Below are positions 1 through 6,927 of a DNA stretch of 15,454 nucleotides, piece after piece. Numbering within the stretch: the first letter of the stretch is position 1; each line of letters starts with the position of its first letter. The translations under genes were made by a program, and so were the position numbers. The notes under the pieces are model-generated. The model ran no database searches and had not been told where the DNA came from. It saw only the letters and a list, made by a program, of their open reading frames with translations. The stretch lies in NCBI GenBank assembly GCA_040387055.1, contig JAZKEM010000005.1, positions 1 through 15,454 of the forward strand, read 5' to 3'. This stretch comes from Stenotrophobium sp040387055. Lineage in GTDB: Bacteria; Pseudomonadota; Gammaproteobacteria; Nevskiales; Nevskiaceae.

Positions 1-104
1 GCGATTTACTCAGGTGACGTGAGGTCGTCGCGGATCGGCCAATGTGCAGTACGGTGGCGTATTGCAGAATGATCCCATCTCCACTCCTTTAAGGACTTAC
101 GTCG
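1..104. other. Leader region upstream of the acyl-CoA dehydrogenase
   Basis: No gene end, terminator or convincing promoter could be recognised here. The plus strand has stops in all three frames before the next start (for example TGA at 70-72), so it holds no complete upstream gene. The only clear element is AAGGA at 91-95, a Shine-Dalgarno match nine bases before the ATG at 105. Confidence 0.5.
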
Positions 105-1925
105 ATGCCGACCTATAAAGCCCCGCTGCGCGATATGCGCTTCCTGATTAACGAAGTGTTTGATTTCCCTAAGCACTACGCTGGCCTGTCGAACGGCAAG
201 GACGCTGATCCGGATACCGTCAATGCCATTCTTGATGAATGCGCCAAGCTTTGCGAAGGCACCCTGGCCCCGCTGAATCTGTCGGGCGATCAGGAAGGCT
301 GCGTCCTTGAGAACAACAAAGTACGCACGCCGAAGGGCTTTAAAGAAGCTTACGAAGAATACTGCGCGGGCGGTTGGCAGGGTCTGTCGCACCCCGCCGA
401 GTACGGCGGCCAGGGCTTGCCGATGTCGATGGGTCTGTTTAAATCCGAAATGATGGGCACGGCCAACTGGTCGTTCACCATGTATCCGGGCCTCAGCCTC
501 GGCGCGATGAACACGGTGATGCAGCACGCTAGCACCGAGCTGAAGAACATCTACATGCCGCCACTGACCGAAGGTCGCTGGACCGGCACCATGTGCCTCA
601 CCGAACCGCAGTGCGGCACCGACTTGGGTCAGGTTAAGACCAAGGCTGAACCGCAGGCTGATGGCACGTACAAGATCACCGGCACCAAGATTTTCATTTC
701 GGCTGGCGATCACGACCTCACCGAAAACATCGTTCACATCGTGCTCGCACGTCTGCCGGATGCACCGGCTGGCACGCGCGGCATCTCGCTGTTCATCGTG
801 CCGAAGATGCAGGTTGGCGCCGATGGTTCGGTTGGCGAGCACAACAACGTTGTTTGCAGCGCGCTTGAGCACAAGATGGGCATCAAGGCTTCAGCCACTG
901 CCGTCATCAACTTTGAAAACTCTGTCGGCTACATGATTGCGGAACAGAACAAAGGCCTCGAAGCCATGTTCACCTTCATGAACACCGCACGTATCGGTAC
1001 CGCCATTCAGGGCGTTTGCCATGCGGAACTGTCGATGCAGGGCGCGGTGGCTTATGCAAAGGAGCGTCGCTCCATGCGCGCACTGCGCGGCAAGCAGGAA
1101 CCAGAAAAAGTTGCTGACGCGATCATCAATCACGCCGATGTGCGTCGCATGTTGCTGACGCAGAAAGCGATCGCCGAAGGTGGCCGCGCAATGGTCTACT
1201 TCGCTGCGCAGTATGCCGATCACATGACCAACGGCATCATTGAAAACGACAGCAAGAAGTACAAATACTGGGACGACAAACTCGGCTTCTTCACGCCGAT
1301 CATGAAAGGCTTCTTGACCGAAATGGGCTTGGAAGCTGCGAACCAAGGCGTGCAGGTGTTCGGTGGCCACGGCTACATCAAAGAACACGGCATGGAACAG
1401 ATCGTGCGCGATGCACGTATCTCCACCTTGTACGAAGGCACCACCGGCATTCAGGCACTCGACCTGCTCGGCCGCAAAGTGCTGGTGATGACGCGCGGCA
1501 AAGTTGTGCGTGAATTCACCGGCCAGATCGCCAAGTTCTCGATGGAGCACATGACCAACAACAAGCTGCGTCGCTATGCCACCGATCTCGCGCGCCTCAG
1601 CGCCGAGTGGAACGTGCTGACGATGCGCATCATGCTGTTGGCTCGCAAGGATCGTGAACAAGTCAGCGCCGCCAGCCATCACTTCCTGATGTACTCGGGC
1701 TATGTGACGATGGCGTACTTCTGGGCACTGCAGGCTGCAGTGGCTGATAAGAAACTGGCTGAAGGCAAGGGCAGCGAAAGCCCTGAGTTCTACAAGGCCA
1801 AGATCGCAGTGGCACGTTTCTACTTCGATCACATCCTGCCACGCGCCAAGGGTCATGCAACGTCGATGCTCAAGCCGAGCAAGACGCTGACCAAGCTGCC
1901 TATCGACCATTTCATCTTCGAATAA
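105..1925 (+). CDS. Acyl-CoA dehydrogenase (FadE/DmdC-type, about 600 residues)
   Basis: This predicted cytoplasmic FAD enzyme catalyses alpha,beta-dehydrogenation of an acyl-CoA, the first oxidation of a beta-oxidation-type pathway. The 606 residues fit the long acyl-CoA dehydrogenase subfamily that has its own N-terminal cap and an extra C-terminal helical domain, as in DmdC and related FadE-like proteins. The middle domain has CLTEPQCGTDLG (164-175) and TKIFISAGDHDL (194-205). The C-terminal core has VFGGHGYIKEHGMEQIVRD (418-436) and LYEGTTGIQALDLLGRK (442-458). E444 in YEGTTG is the expected catalytic base by family alignment. The ATG at 105 is chosen because AAGGA ends nine bases before it and the N-terminus matches the family. 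The gene stands alone and a terminator follows. Chain length and substrate cannot be read from sequence; the close relative DmdC acts on methylmercaptopropionyl-CoA. Confidence 0.95.
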   Translation: MPTYKAPLRDMRFLINEVFDFPKHYAGLSNGKDADPDTVNAILDECAKLCEGTLAPLNLSGDQEGCVLENNKVRTPKGFKEAYEEYCAGGWQGLSHPAEYGGQGLPMSMGLFKSEMMGTANWSFTMYPGLSLGAMNTVMQHASTELKNIYMPPLTEGRWTGTMCLTEPQCGTDLGQVKTKAEPQADGTYKITGTKIFISAGDHDLTENIVHIVLARLPDAPAGTRGISLFIVPKMQVGADGSVGEHNNVVCSALEHKMGIKASATAVINFENSVGYMIAEQNKGLEAMFTFMNTARIGTAIQGVCHAELSMQGAVAYAKERRSMRALRGKQEPEKVADAIINHADVRRMLLTQKAIAEGGRAMVYFAAQYADHMTNGIIENDSKKYKYWDDKLGFFTPIMKGFLTEMGLEAANQGVQVFGGHGYIKEHGMEQIVRDARISTLYEGTTGIQALDLLGRKVLVMTRGKVVREFTGQIAKFSMEHMTNNKLRRYATDLARLSAEWNVLTMRIMLLARKDREQVSAASHHFLMYSGYVTMAYFWALQAAVADKKLAEGKGSESPEFYKAKIAVARFYFDHILPRAKGHATSMLKPSKTLTKLPIDHFIFE

Positions 1926-1943
1926 GAAGATTGTTTGGAAATG

Positions 1944-1973
1944 AAAAGGGCGCCTATTGGCGCCCTTTTTTTT
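1944..1973 (+). terminator. Intrinsic terminator after the acyl-CoA dehydrogenase
   Basis: GGGCGCC (1948-1954), loop TATT and GGCGCCC (1959-1965) form a perfect 7-bp GC stem. AAAA before it and the start of the T-run extend the pairing. Eight Ts follow (1966-1973). It lies 18 bases past the stop codon. The A-run on the left may also let it work weakly for transcripts arriving on the minus strand from the ApbE-type gene. Confidence 0.93.
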
Positions 1974-1978
1974 GTTTT

Positions 1979-2033
1979 GTAGGGTGCGCTATGCGCACCA
2001 AGCGCTATAGGCGGTGCGCGCAGCGCACCCTAC
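1979..2033. repeat. Paired REP-like palindrome (BIME-type)
   Basis: Two 21-base arms (1979-1999 and 2013-2033) are inverted copies differing at two central bases, separated by 13 bases. Each arm begins (or ends, on the right) with GTAGGGTGCGC and is itself a hairpin, GGTGCGC-TAT-GCGCACC on the left. A 5' GTAG tetranucleotide next to an imperfect palindrome is the hallmark of REP elements mobilised by RAYT transposases. The location between a terminator and the convergent end of the ApbE-type gene is typical. The family call is from structure only; no RAYT gene is in the window. Confidence 0.75.
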
Positions 2034-2041
2034 GTGGAATA

Positions 2042-2941
2042 TCAGGTTGTGAGATTGCCGCTAATTTTGCCGTGCGTATCGATGTAGAGATGTCGCAGCC
2101 CCAATTCCTCTAGCCATTCCGGTCCTTCGCTGGTGCCTTTCAGCATCGCAATCGTGGTTGCCGTGCCCGCAATCAAACACTGCTCGGCAACAACACTGAC
2201 GCCTGCAAGACTTGTTACTGGCCAGCCCGTGAGCGGATTCAGAATATGGCAATAACGTTTGCCATCACGCTCAAAGAAACGCTCGTAATCACCGCTGCTG
2301 GCAATGCCGCCGCTGGTGAGTGCAATCTGTGCAATGGCTGCTTCGGGATTACGTGGATTGCGAACGCCAACTTCCCACGGTGCGCCGTCAGGATGTGGCC
2401 CGATCAGCGAGATATCACCGCCTAGTTCAACAAAGCCATAGCGCGCACCTGCATCGCGACAAGCCTGTGCAGCGCGATCAGCCGCGTACTCCTTCACGTA
2501 GCCGCCAAAGTCCAACTCCATACCTGCGCGTGGCAGTACGAGGTGAGGGCGTTGCCAGATGAGTTTGGCCCAGCCAATCAATTGCAGTGTGCTGTCGATT
2601 TCACTCTGCGATGGAATACGAGCTGCCTTGAAATCCCACACACGACGCAACACTCCGGAAGTGATGTCGAATAATCCTTCGCTCTGCTCCCACGCCGCGT
2701 GCGCGTAGTCGAGCAGGCCTGCGGTTTCTGCATCCACCTCAACGCCGCGTGGATCACCGGCGGAGCGATTGATGCGTGTGGTAACGCTGTCATCGAGATA
2801 ACGTGAATAGATGCTTTCCAGACGACGCACTTCCGCCTGCGCAGCATCAGCTTGCGTTTGTGCACGTTGTGCATCGAGAGCGTAGAGGCGAACCTCACAG
2901 ACGCTGCCCATGGCGCGGAATGGAAATTTGAAAAGCTGCAA
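2042..2941 (-). CDS. apbE: ApbE-family FAD:protein FMN transferase
   Basis: The family transfers FMN from FAD to a threonine of target flavoproteins such as NqrC or RnfG, using a divalent metal. Signatures in order (299-residue numbering) are FRAMGSVCEVRLY (8-20), FDITSGVLRRVWDF (91-104), MELDFGGYVKEYAADRA (141-157), FVELGGDISLIG (170-181), GGIASSGDYERFF (211-223) and HILNPLTGWPV (232-242). The TTG at 2941 is chosen because the residues before AMGS resemble the family N-terminus. An ATG at 2912 would cut these off, and neither start has a clear ribosome site. No signal peptide or lipobox is present, unlike many ApbE proteins. The usual metal-binding D-x-x-x-T motif near the C-terminus reads AGTATT (258-263), so the aspartate seems absent. 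No flavoprotein target is encoded nearby. Confidence 0.9.
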   Translation of the reverse strand: MQLFKFPFRAMGSVCEVRLYALDAQRAQTQADAAQAEVRRLESIYSRYLDDSVTTRINRSAGDPRGVEVDAETAGLLDYAHAAWEQSEGLFDITSGVLRRVWDFKAARIPSQSEIDSTLQLIGWAKLIWQRPHLVLPRAGMELDFGGYVKEYAADRAAQACRDAGARYGFVELGGDISLIGPHPDGAPWEVGVRNPRNPEAAIAQIALTSGGIASSGDYERFFERDGKRYCHILNPLTGWPVTSLAGVSVVAEQCLIAGTATTIAMLKGTSEGPEWLEELGLRHLYIDTHGKISGNLTT

Positions 2942-3008
2942 AGTGTTCAGAGAATCTACTGAGTGTTTGTCGCTCAGAGTCTACTGTGTCGTGATGGCGT
3001 CGTCAGTT

Positions 3009-3033
3009 GTAGGGCGGAATGTTCCCGCCCCAC
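3009..3033. repeat. REP-like hairpin between two minus-strand genes
   Basis: GTAGGGCGG (3009-3017) pairs with CCGCCCCAC (3025-3033) with one mismatch, leaving a 7-base loop. It shares the 5' GTAG head with the element at 1979 but has a different stem. It lies just past the stop of the secreted-protein gene. No T-run follows on either strand, so it is more like a REP element or an mRNA-stabilising hairpin than a terminator. Confidence 0.55.
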
Positions 3034-3036
3034 GTA

Positions 3037-4521
3037 TCAGGGTGATGGAGGCTCGCCCAGCATCAGAACATTGGCCATGTCTGGCGGCGGAACATCCCTG
3101 GTGCTGATGCTGCGCGGACTTTCTTGCGGCCACGACGGTGCAACAAAAACAGTTTCGATCAGATACGGGTCATCGAAGTAGTGCGTGCCATTCGGAGTGG
3201 CAGGGAGTGCACCGAATTGCCACGGTGCGTTCTGCGTCTTTGCACCTGCGAGCAGACCGGTAGGCCCATAGATGCTGCGGCTTCCGCCATTAGGGAGTGG
3301 GAGCGTCAGTAAATCTTCGTAGGGCTTCAGCGTGTAGGTTTTTGCGGCGGTATTGGCGGCGACGGGTACGAGACGACGGGCGAGATGGTCTTCAGATTGG
3401 AGACGCACTGCCCATGGTTCGTTGGGAACCGTTTGCAGTGCGAGCGCCAGCGCATTTTGATCTTGCGGCATTGCGCGCGTTGGCAGTGTTTGCGCAGGAA
3501 ACCAAAGGTGATCACTGCCATTCATGCGCACACTGTCGTAGATCAGTGGTTTTCCATCTGGATCAAACGTGACGCGCCAAGCCATGCCATCGAGTGGTGC
3601 GGCATTGGGTGTGCTTGATGGGAAGAAAATGAAGTAGACGAACTGTATGAGACTGCGTCCACCAAAACGCATATAGCTTGCTTGGTAGTAAACCGTAGGC
3701 TGCTCGAGATTGATGCTGAGTTGAGTGCCTTGATCTTTGGTTGTGATCCACACCGGTGCACCCGGACGATCTTGCTGCCCTGCGGTTTCGATTAGCCAGC
3801 GTGGTGCATGCGCTTCAGCAAGTGATGTCCACCACTGTGTGGTCATGCCGCTGCGACCGAGTTCATCGTGGGAGAGTCGATCAAATGTTGGTGGCGCTTC
3901 TTCGTCTGCGCTGGGTGTTTCTGCTTGCCATAGTGTCAGTGGCCCCGGCGAAGAGAGCTGTGCGATTGATTTTGCAAAGTCTGCTTTGATTTGTGCGTCG
4001 CGTTTTGAGGTCGACGCTGTAGTAGCAATTGGTGATGCGGGGACGGGCACGGCTTTGATCATGCGCTGGCGCGTGGTGTCGTTTTCCAGTTCGTTCAGTG
4101 AGAGCCAAACTGAGCAGAGTCGCAGATCACTTAAGAGTCCAGCGCGCGCCTGATTTTCCAGACCAAGGTTGCGCAGCTCGATATCGCGTGAAAAGGATTC
4201 GTTATCACGCAGCTGCAAAATCCAGATGGAGAAAGTGTCGGGATCGATGATCTCTTTGGTGAACGAAGCCATCAAACGATCACTGCGCAAATAAGGAAAA
4301 CCTTCCACCTGGTGATAGCCCGCATCGCGTACACCGGCTTTGTCGATGCGCGCATCAATATCGGCGAAGGCAACGCGACAGGTGGTGAGTTGAGCCGCGA
4401 GTTTGGCTTCTGCGCGTGCTTCGCGCTCAGTGACTTCGGGGCTGGCGGCTGAAGCCAACAGGGGGAAGAGGGCCGAGGCGAGAACAAAGGCCGAAACCAT
4501 CCGTGGTGCGCGTAAGGTCAT
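3037..4521 (-). CDS. Secreted protein of unknown function
   Basis: I do not recognise this family. The 494-residue product starts with a Sec signal peptide: MTLRAPR, a hydrophobic stretch, then LLASAAS with likely cleavage after ASA (about residue 25). It should therefore be periplasmic or exported. The mature part has few long hydrophobic runs and several Trp/Tyr-rich strand-like segments, for example VYYQASYMRFGG and LIQFVYFIFFP, then YDSVRMNGSDHLWFP. I see no catalytic motif I can name. The ATG at 4521 is preferred over one at 4542 because GGGAG (4533-4529) sits seven bases upstream and the signal peptide then has a normal n-region. The gene is divergent from the PhoX-like gene and shares its upstream region. 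The REP-like hairpin at 3009-3033 lies just downstream. Confidence 0.8.
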   Translation of the reverse strand: MTLRAPRMVSAFVLASALFPLLASAASPEVTEREARAEAKLAAQLTTCRVAFADIDARIDKAGVRDAGYHQVEGFPYLRSDRLMASFTKEIIDPDTFSIWILQLRDNESFSRDIELRNLGLENQARAGLLSDLRLCSVWLSLNELENDTTRQRMIKAVPVPASPIATTASTSKRDAQIKADFAKSIAQLSSPGPLTLWQAETPSADEEAPPTFDRLSHDELGRSGMTTQWWTSLAEAHAPRWLIETAGQQDRPGAPVWITTKDQGTQLSINLEQPTVYYQASYMRFGGRSLIQFVYFIFFPSSTPNAAPLDGMAWRVTFDPDGKPLIYDSVRMNGSDHLWFPAQTLPTRAMPQDQNALALALQTVPNEPWAVRLQSEDHLARRLVPVAANTAAKTYTLKPYEDLLTLPLPNGGSRSIYGPTGLLAGAKTQNAPWQFGALPATPNGTHYFDDPYLIETVFVAPSWPQESPRSISTRDVPPPDMANVLMLGEPPSP

Positions 4522-4586
4522 CGTGCAACTCCCTGATTCCATCTTTTGAGATGGGCTGGTGTATGCGAAGGCTCGCTTGAATCATG

Positions 4587-4685
4587 AGGGCATCAATTTT
4601 TATGCGAGCCACCCATATGAGGAGGCCACAGAAAATTGGCTCATGTCCATAAACTGTAAGAATCTTTACGGTAAATTGATGCCCT
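4587..4685. repeat. Perfect 13-bp inverted repeat flanking a 73-bp core
   Basis: AGGGCATCAATTT at 4587-4599 is the exact reverse complement of AAATTGATGCCCT at 4673-4685. Read outward, each divergent gene therefore has the same 13-base word in its upstream region in the same orientation. This could be a pair of operator sites or the terminal repeats of a 99-bp MITE-like insertion. I see no convincing target-site duplication at the edges. Confidence 0.85.
4643..4660 (+). promoter_or_regulatory. Possible Pho box upstream of the PhoX-like gene
   Basis: ATGTCCA-TAAA-CTGTAAG has the 7-4-7 layout of the PhoB site (CTGTCAT-N4-CTGTCAT) and matches the pstS-type site at about 12 of 18 positions. TAAATT begins 12 bases beyond its end, which is where a PhoB-dependent -10 should be. 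PhoX genes are commonly under phosphate control. This is a by-eye match of moderate quality. Confidence 0.4.
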
Positions 4686-4688
4686 TAG

Positions 4689-6032
4689 ATGCAGGCAGCG
4701 CTTGAGACCCCAATGCACCCATTAAAAGCCGTGGTACCTCGTGGCGCGACAACGCGTCGTGAATTTCTTCAGCAGATGTTTTTGACCGCTGGGGCCTTGA
4801 GCATAAGCGGTAGTCTCCTTAGTGCCTGTGGCACGAGCACGAGCACGGGTGTCGGTGGTCGCGGGCGTTTTGCCAATATTGGGCCACTGGGCGCGCCGGA
4901 CGCACAGGGCATTCGTGTGCCAGAAGGTTTCTCGACGCGCGTGGTCGCCATCACCAACCAAGCGCCTGCGCCGGGCAGTAGCTATCTGTGGCACATCTTT
5001 CCCGATGGCGGCGGCGTGATGCCCAAGGCGGATGGCGGTTGGTATTACATTTCGAACAGCGAAATCCCCGGTGCGGGTTCTTTGGGTTTTCAGTTTCCGC
5101 AGCTGGCACCGTTATCAAACATTATCGAAATCTTTGTGCCCGGCCTTGGTGGCAGCGGCGTGCTGGAATTCGCGGCAGACGGTACGGTGGTTGATGCCTA
5201 CCGCATTCTCGGCAACACCACGTTTAATTGCGCAGGCTGCGTAACACCTTGGAGCACTTGGCTGTCTTGTGAAGAATGGCCTAACGGACAAGTTTGGGAA
5301 TGTGACCCTACAGGTGCCAACAGCGCGATTGCACGTCCGACGCTGGGCTTCTTCTCACACGAAGCGACCGCCATCGATACACAGCGGCGCATGGTTTACA
5401 TGACCGAAGATATGCCTGATGGGCGCTTCTATCGTTGGGTTGCTGACGGCACTGATTGGCCTGCCGGTACTGCGCGTCCAGCGCTGCAATCCGGAAAGCT
5501 TCAGGTATTAAAAGTGAACGGTGGCGGCGTTGCCGCTGCGCTGGATGGTCCGCAGCCGGTGGTTTGGATCGACGCGCTCAACCCCAGTCAGCCGCAAGAC
5601 GCCAATCGTCATCCAGACAGCGCTGCTTTTGATGGCGGCGAAGGCGTGTGGAATCACAAAGGCTTCGTCTACTTCTCCACCAAAGGCGATAACCGCATTT
5701 GGGTTTACGACACGCATAGTGAAACGCTTGAAGTGGTCTACGACTTGGCGACTGCAGAGAATCCAATTCTCTCCGGCGTCGACAACATCACCGTCACCAA
5801 GCAAGGCGATGTCTTGGTCGCTGAAGATGGCGGCGATATGCAGGTTGTCGTGATCCTGCCAGATCGCACGCTCAAACCGCTGTTGCAAGTCACCGGACAA
5901 GACGGTTCAGAAATCGCGGGCATTGCCTTCTCGCCGGATGGACGTCGCATGTACTTCACCAGTGATCGCGGTGGTCCGAATGGTCCGGGCTTGGGCATCA
6001 CCTATGAATTGTTATTGCCGGAAGGGCTTTAA
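4689..6032 (+). CDS. PhoX/DUF839-family phosphatase, Tat-exported lipoprotein
   Basis: This is a predicted extracytoplasmic beta-propeller phosphatase of the PhoX (DUF839) family, whose studied members are calcium- and iron-dependent monoesterases. The Tat signal is TTRREFLQQM (21-30), followed by a hydrophobic core and a lipobox LSAC, so lipidation would be at C47. A short Ser/Thr/Gly linker follows. Family signatures are WHIFPDGGG (101-109), NCAGCVTPWSTWLSCEE (180-196, with the expected iron-binding cysteine at 181), SHEATAID (223-230), MTEDMPDGRFYRW (238-250), GEGVWNHKGFVYFSTKGDNR (317-336), DNITV (365-369), AEDGGD (378-383) and FSPDGRRMYFTSDRGG (414-429). C184 in NCAGC, where PhoX often has Gly, is odd. 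The start is uncertain: the ATG at 4713 keeps the whole Tat signal, and neither ATG has a good ribosome site. The stop overlaps the convergent PAP2 gene. Confidence 0.85.
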   Translation: MQAALETPMHPLKAVVPRGATTRREFLQQMFLTAGALSISGSLLSACGTSTSTGVGGRGRFANIGPLGAPDAQGIRVPEGFSTRVVAITNQAPAPGSSYLWHIFPDGGGVMPKADGGWYYISNSEIPGAGSLGFQFPQLAPLSNIIEIFVPGLGGSGVLEFAADGTVVDAYRILGNTTFNCAGCVTPWSTWLSCEEWPNGQVWECDPTGANSAIARPTLGFFSHEATAIDTQRRMVYMTEDMPDGRFYRWVADGTDWPAGTARPALQSGKLQVLKVNGGGVAAALDGPQPVVWIDALNPSQPQDANRHPDSAAFDGGEGVWNHKGFVYFSTKGDNRIWVYDTHSETLEVVYDLATAENPILSGVDNITVTKQGDVLVAEDGGDMQVVVILPDRTLKPLLQVTGQDGSEIAGIAFSPDGRRMYFTSDRGGPNGPGLGITYELLLPEGL

Positions 6033-6811
6033 TCTTTAAAGGTCCAGTTCAACTGAATGCCCGGTACTGGTAACGCATTAAGGTTTGAGATCGGGGTCGT
6101 GCTGAGCGGATCAGGTCGTGCCCATGTTGTGTCGCTCTGCATCATCAGCGTAGGGCTAAACGAAAAGGTTCCTGACTTGGTTTTGATACTGCCGAAATCG
6201 TAGTTCGACAAAACGCCTAGTGCTGCACCGCCGATCACATCGCGCCAATAATGGTTGTGCGATTTCACACGGGTGTAGCCCACCCAACTTGCAGCGCCAT
6301 ACGCAGGCAGGCCCCACCAAGGGCCATATTCTTTACGAATAAATTCTGCGCCCATAAATGCCGCAGCCGTGTGGCCAGATGGAAAAGATTGGCTGCCACC
6401 ATTTGGGCGTTTGGCATTGACTGCGTATTTGAGCGCATAAGTCGCGACCTCCATGCGAACAAACGACACCGTGAAGTCATGTCGTGGGTTGCCGTTGAGA
6501 TCTGGCCCAGGCCAGCCGAAGCTTGGACTGTAGTTGGATGCAGCATCTAAGGTGGGCGAGGTGAGCGATTGTGCGCCGCCACCAAACGACCAATCGCCGT
6601 CAGAGTTGAGAATAAAACTCAGACCGAGTCCGACGAGTGGAATGCCCCACTGCAAGATATCGCCGCTTTGTTGCCACATCGGCTTGCCAGCGGTTTGCTC
6701 GGCAGCCCAAGCTGTAGAAATAGGTTGCGTGATCATCACGGCAACAAGGCCCAGCAGCATGCGTGAACGGCGGCGGGGGTGGCGATGCAAAGCTTCGATA
6801 CGTGATTTCAT
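6029..6811 (-). CDS. PAP2-family phosphatase, exported
   Basis: This vanadium-haloperoxidase-fold acid phosphatase hydrolyses a phosphomonoester such as phosphatidate, a polyprenyl pyrophosphate or a lipid A phosphate. The full tripartite motif is present in 260 residues: K128-x6-R135-P136, PSGH (144-147) and T180-R181-x5-H187-x3-D191. Threonine replaces the usual serine in the last block, and the active-site histidines should be H147 and H187. The N-terminus is a basic stretch plus a hydrophobic segment ending STAWA-A, a likely Sec signal peptide (cleavage near 36). Some later segments (about 54-69 and 165-178) are hydrophobic enough to touch the membrane. The gene lies downstream of the sensor kinase on the same strand, after a 116-bp gap with a regulator-like direct repeat, so it may be both co-transcribed and separately controlled. 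The substrate is not deducible; LpxE-type enzymes usually have more membrane spans. Confidence 0.88.
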   Translation of the reverse strand: MKSRIEALHRHPRRRSRMLLGLVAVMITQPISTAWAAEQTAGKPMWQQSGDILQWGIPLVGLGLSFILNSDGDWSFGGGAQSLTSPTLDAASNYSPSFGWPGPDLNGNPRHDFTVSFVRMEVATYALKYAVNAKRPNGGSQSFPSGHTAAAFMGAEFIRKEYGPWWGLPAYGAASWVGYTRVKSHNHYWRDVIGGAALGVLSNYDFGSIKTKSGTFSFSPTLMMQSDTTWARPDPLSTTPISNLNALPVPGIQLNWTFKD

Positions 6812-6855
6812 GATCGTATCTTTGCAAGCCGATCATTAGTGCCGCGTTGTGACAG

Positions 6856-6872
6856 CGTAAGGTTTTCGTAAG
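6856..6872 (-). promoter_or_regulatory. 6-5-6 direct repeat, likely response-regulator operator for the PAP2 gene
   Basis: On the minus strand this reads CTTACG-AAAAC-CTTACG, two identical hexamers 11 bp apart, 45 bases upstream of the PAP2 start. That is the spacing of OmpR/PmrA-class tandem half-sites; the enterobacterial PmrA box is YTTAA-type hexamers with a 5-bp gap. A related site lies upstream of eptA (10689-10705). Binding by the local response regulator is inferred. Confidence 0.6.
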
Positions 6873-6893
6873 ATCGTTCGATTGTTGAACGAT
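6873..6893. repeat. Inverted repeat abutting the PAP2 operator
   Basis: ATCGTTC (6873-6879), a 7-base loop and GAACGAT (6887-6893) form a perfect 7-bp inverted repeat touching the direct repeat at 6856-6872. On the minus strand it is preceded, not followed, by a T-run (TTTTTTC), so it is not a normal terminator for the sensor-kinase gene. It could be a second protein site or a weak plus-strand hairpin. Confidence 0.5.
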
Positions 6894-6927
6894 GAAAAAA
6901 TTACGCGCGCAGCGACTCTTGAGCCGT

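Larger units (their letters stand above)
4522..4688. promoter_or_regulatory. Divergent promoter region of the secreted-protein and PhoX-like genes
   Basis: This 167-bp gap must hold the promoters for both divergent genes. It contains a perfect 13-bp inverted repeat (4587-4599 with 4673-4685), a second 7-bp repeat GGCTCGC (4570-4576) with GCGAGCC (4604-4610), and a Pho-box-like direct repeat (4643-4660). A possible -10, TAAATT at 4672-4677, lies about 11 bases beyond that direct repeat. No unambiguous sigma-70 promoter could be placed for the minus-strand gene. Confidence 0.5.

Noticed and set aside
6..1910. Long minus-strand open frames of 288 and 339 codons opposite the acyl-CoA dehydrogenase (6-872 and 891-1910)
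   Set aside because: They are mirror frames of a well-conserved gene. Their products are rich in His, Arg and Ala without domain motifs, and no ribosome site was seen.
6873..6901. Inverted repeat as a terminator of the sensor-kinase transcript
   Set aside because: On the minus strand the T-run comes before the hairpin, not after it, so it does not have terminator order.
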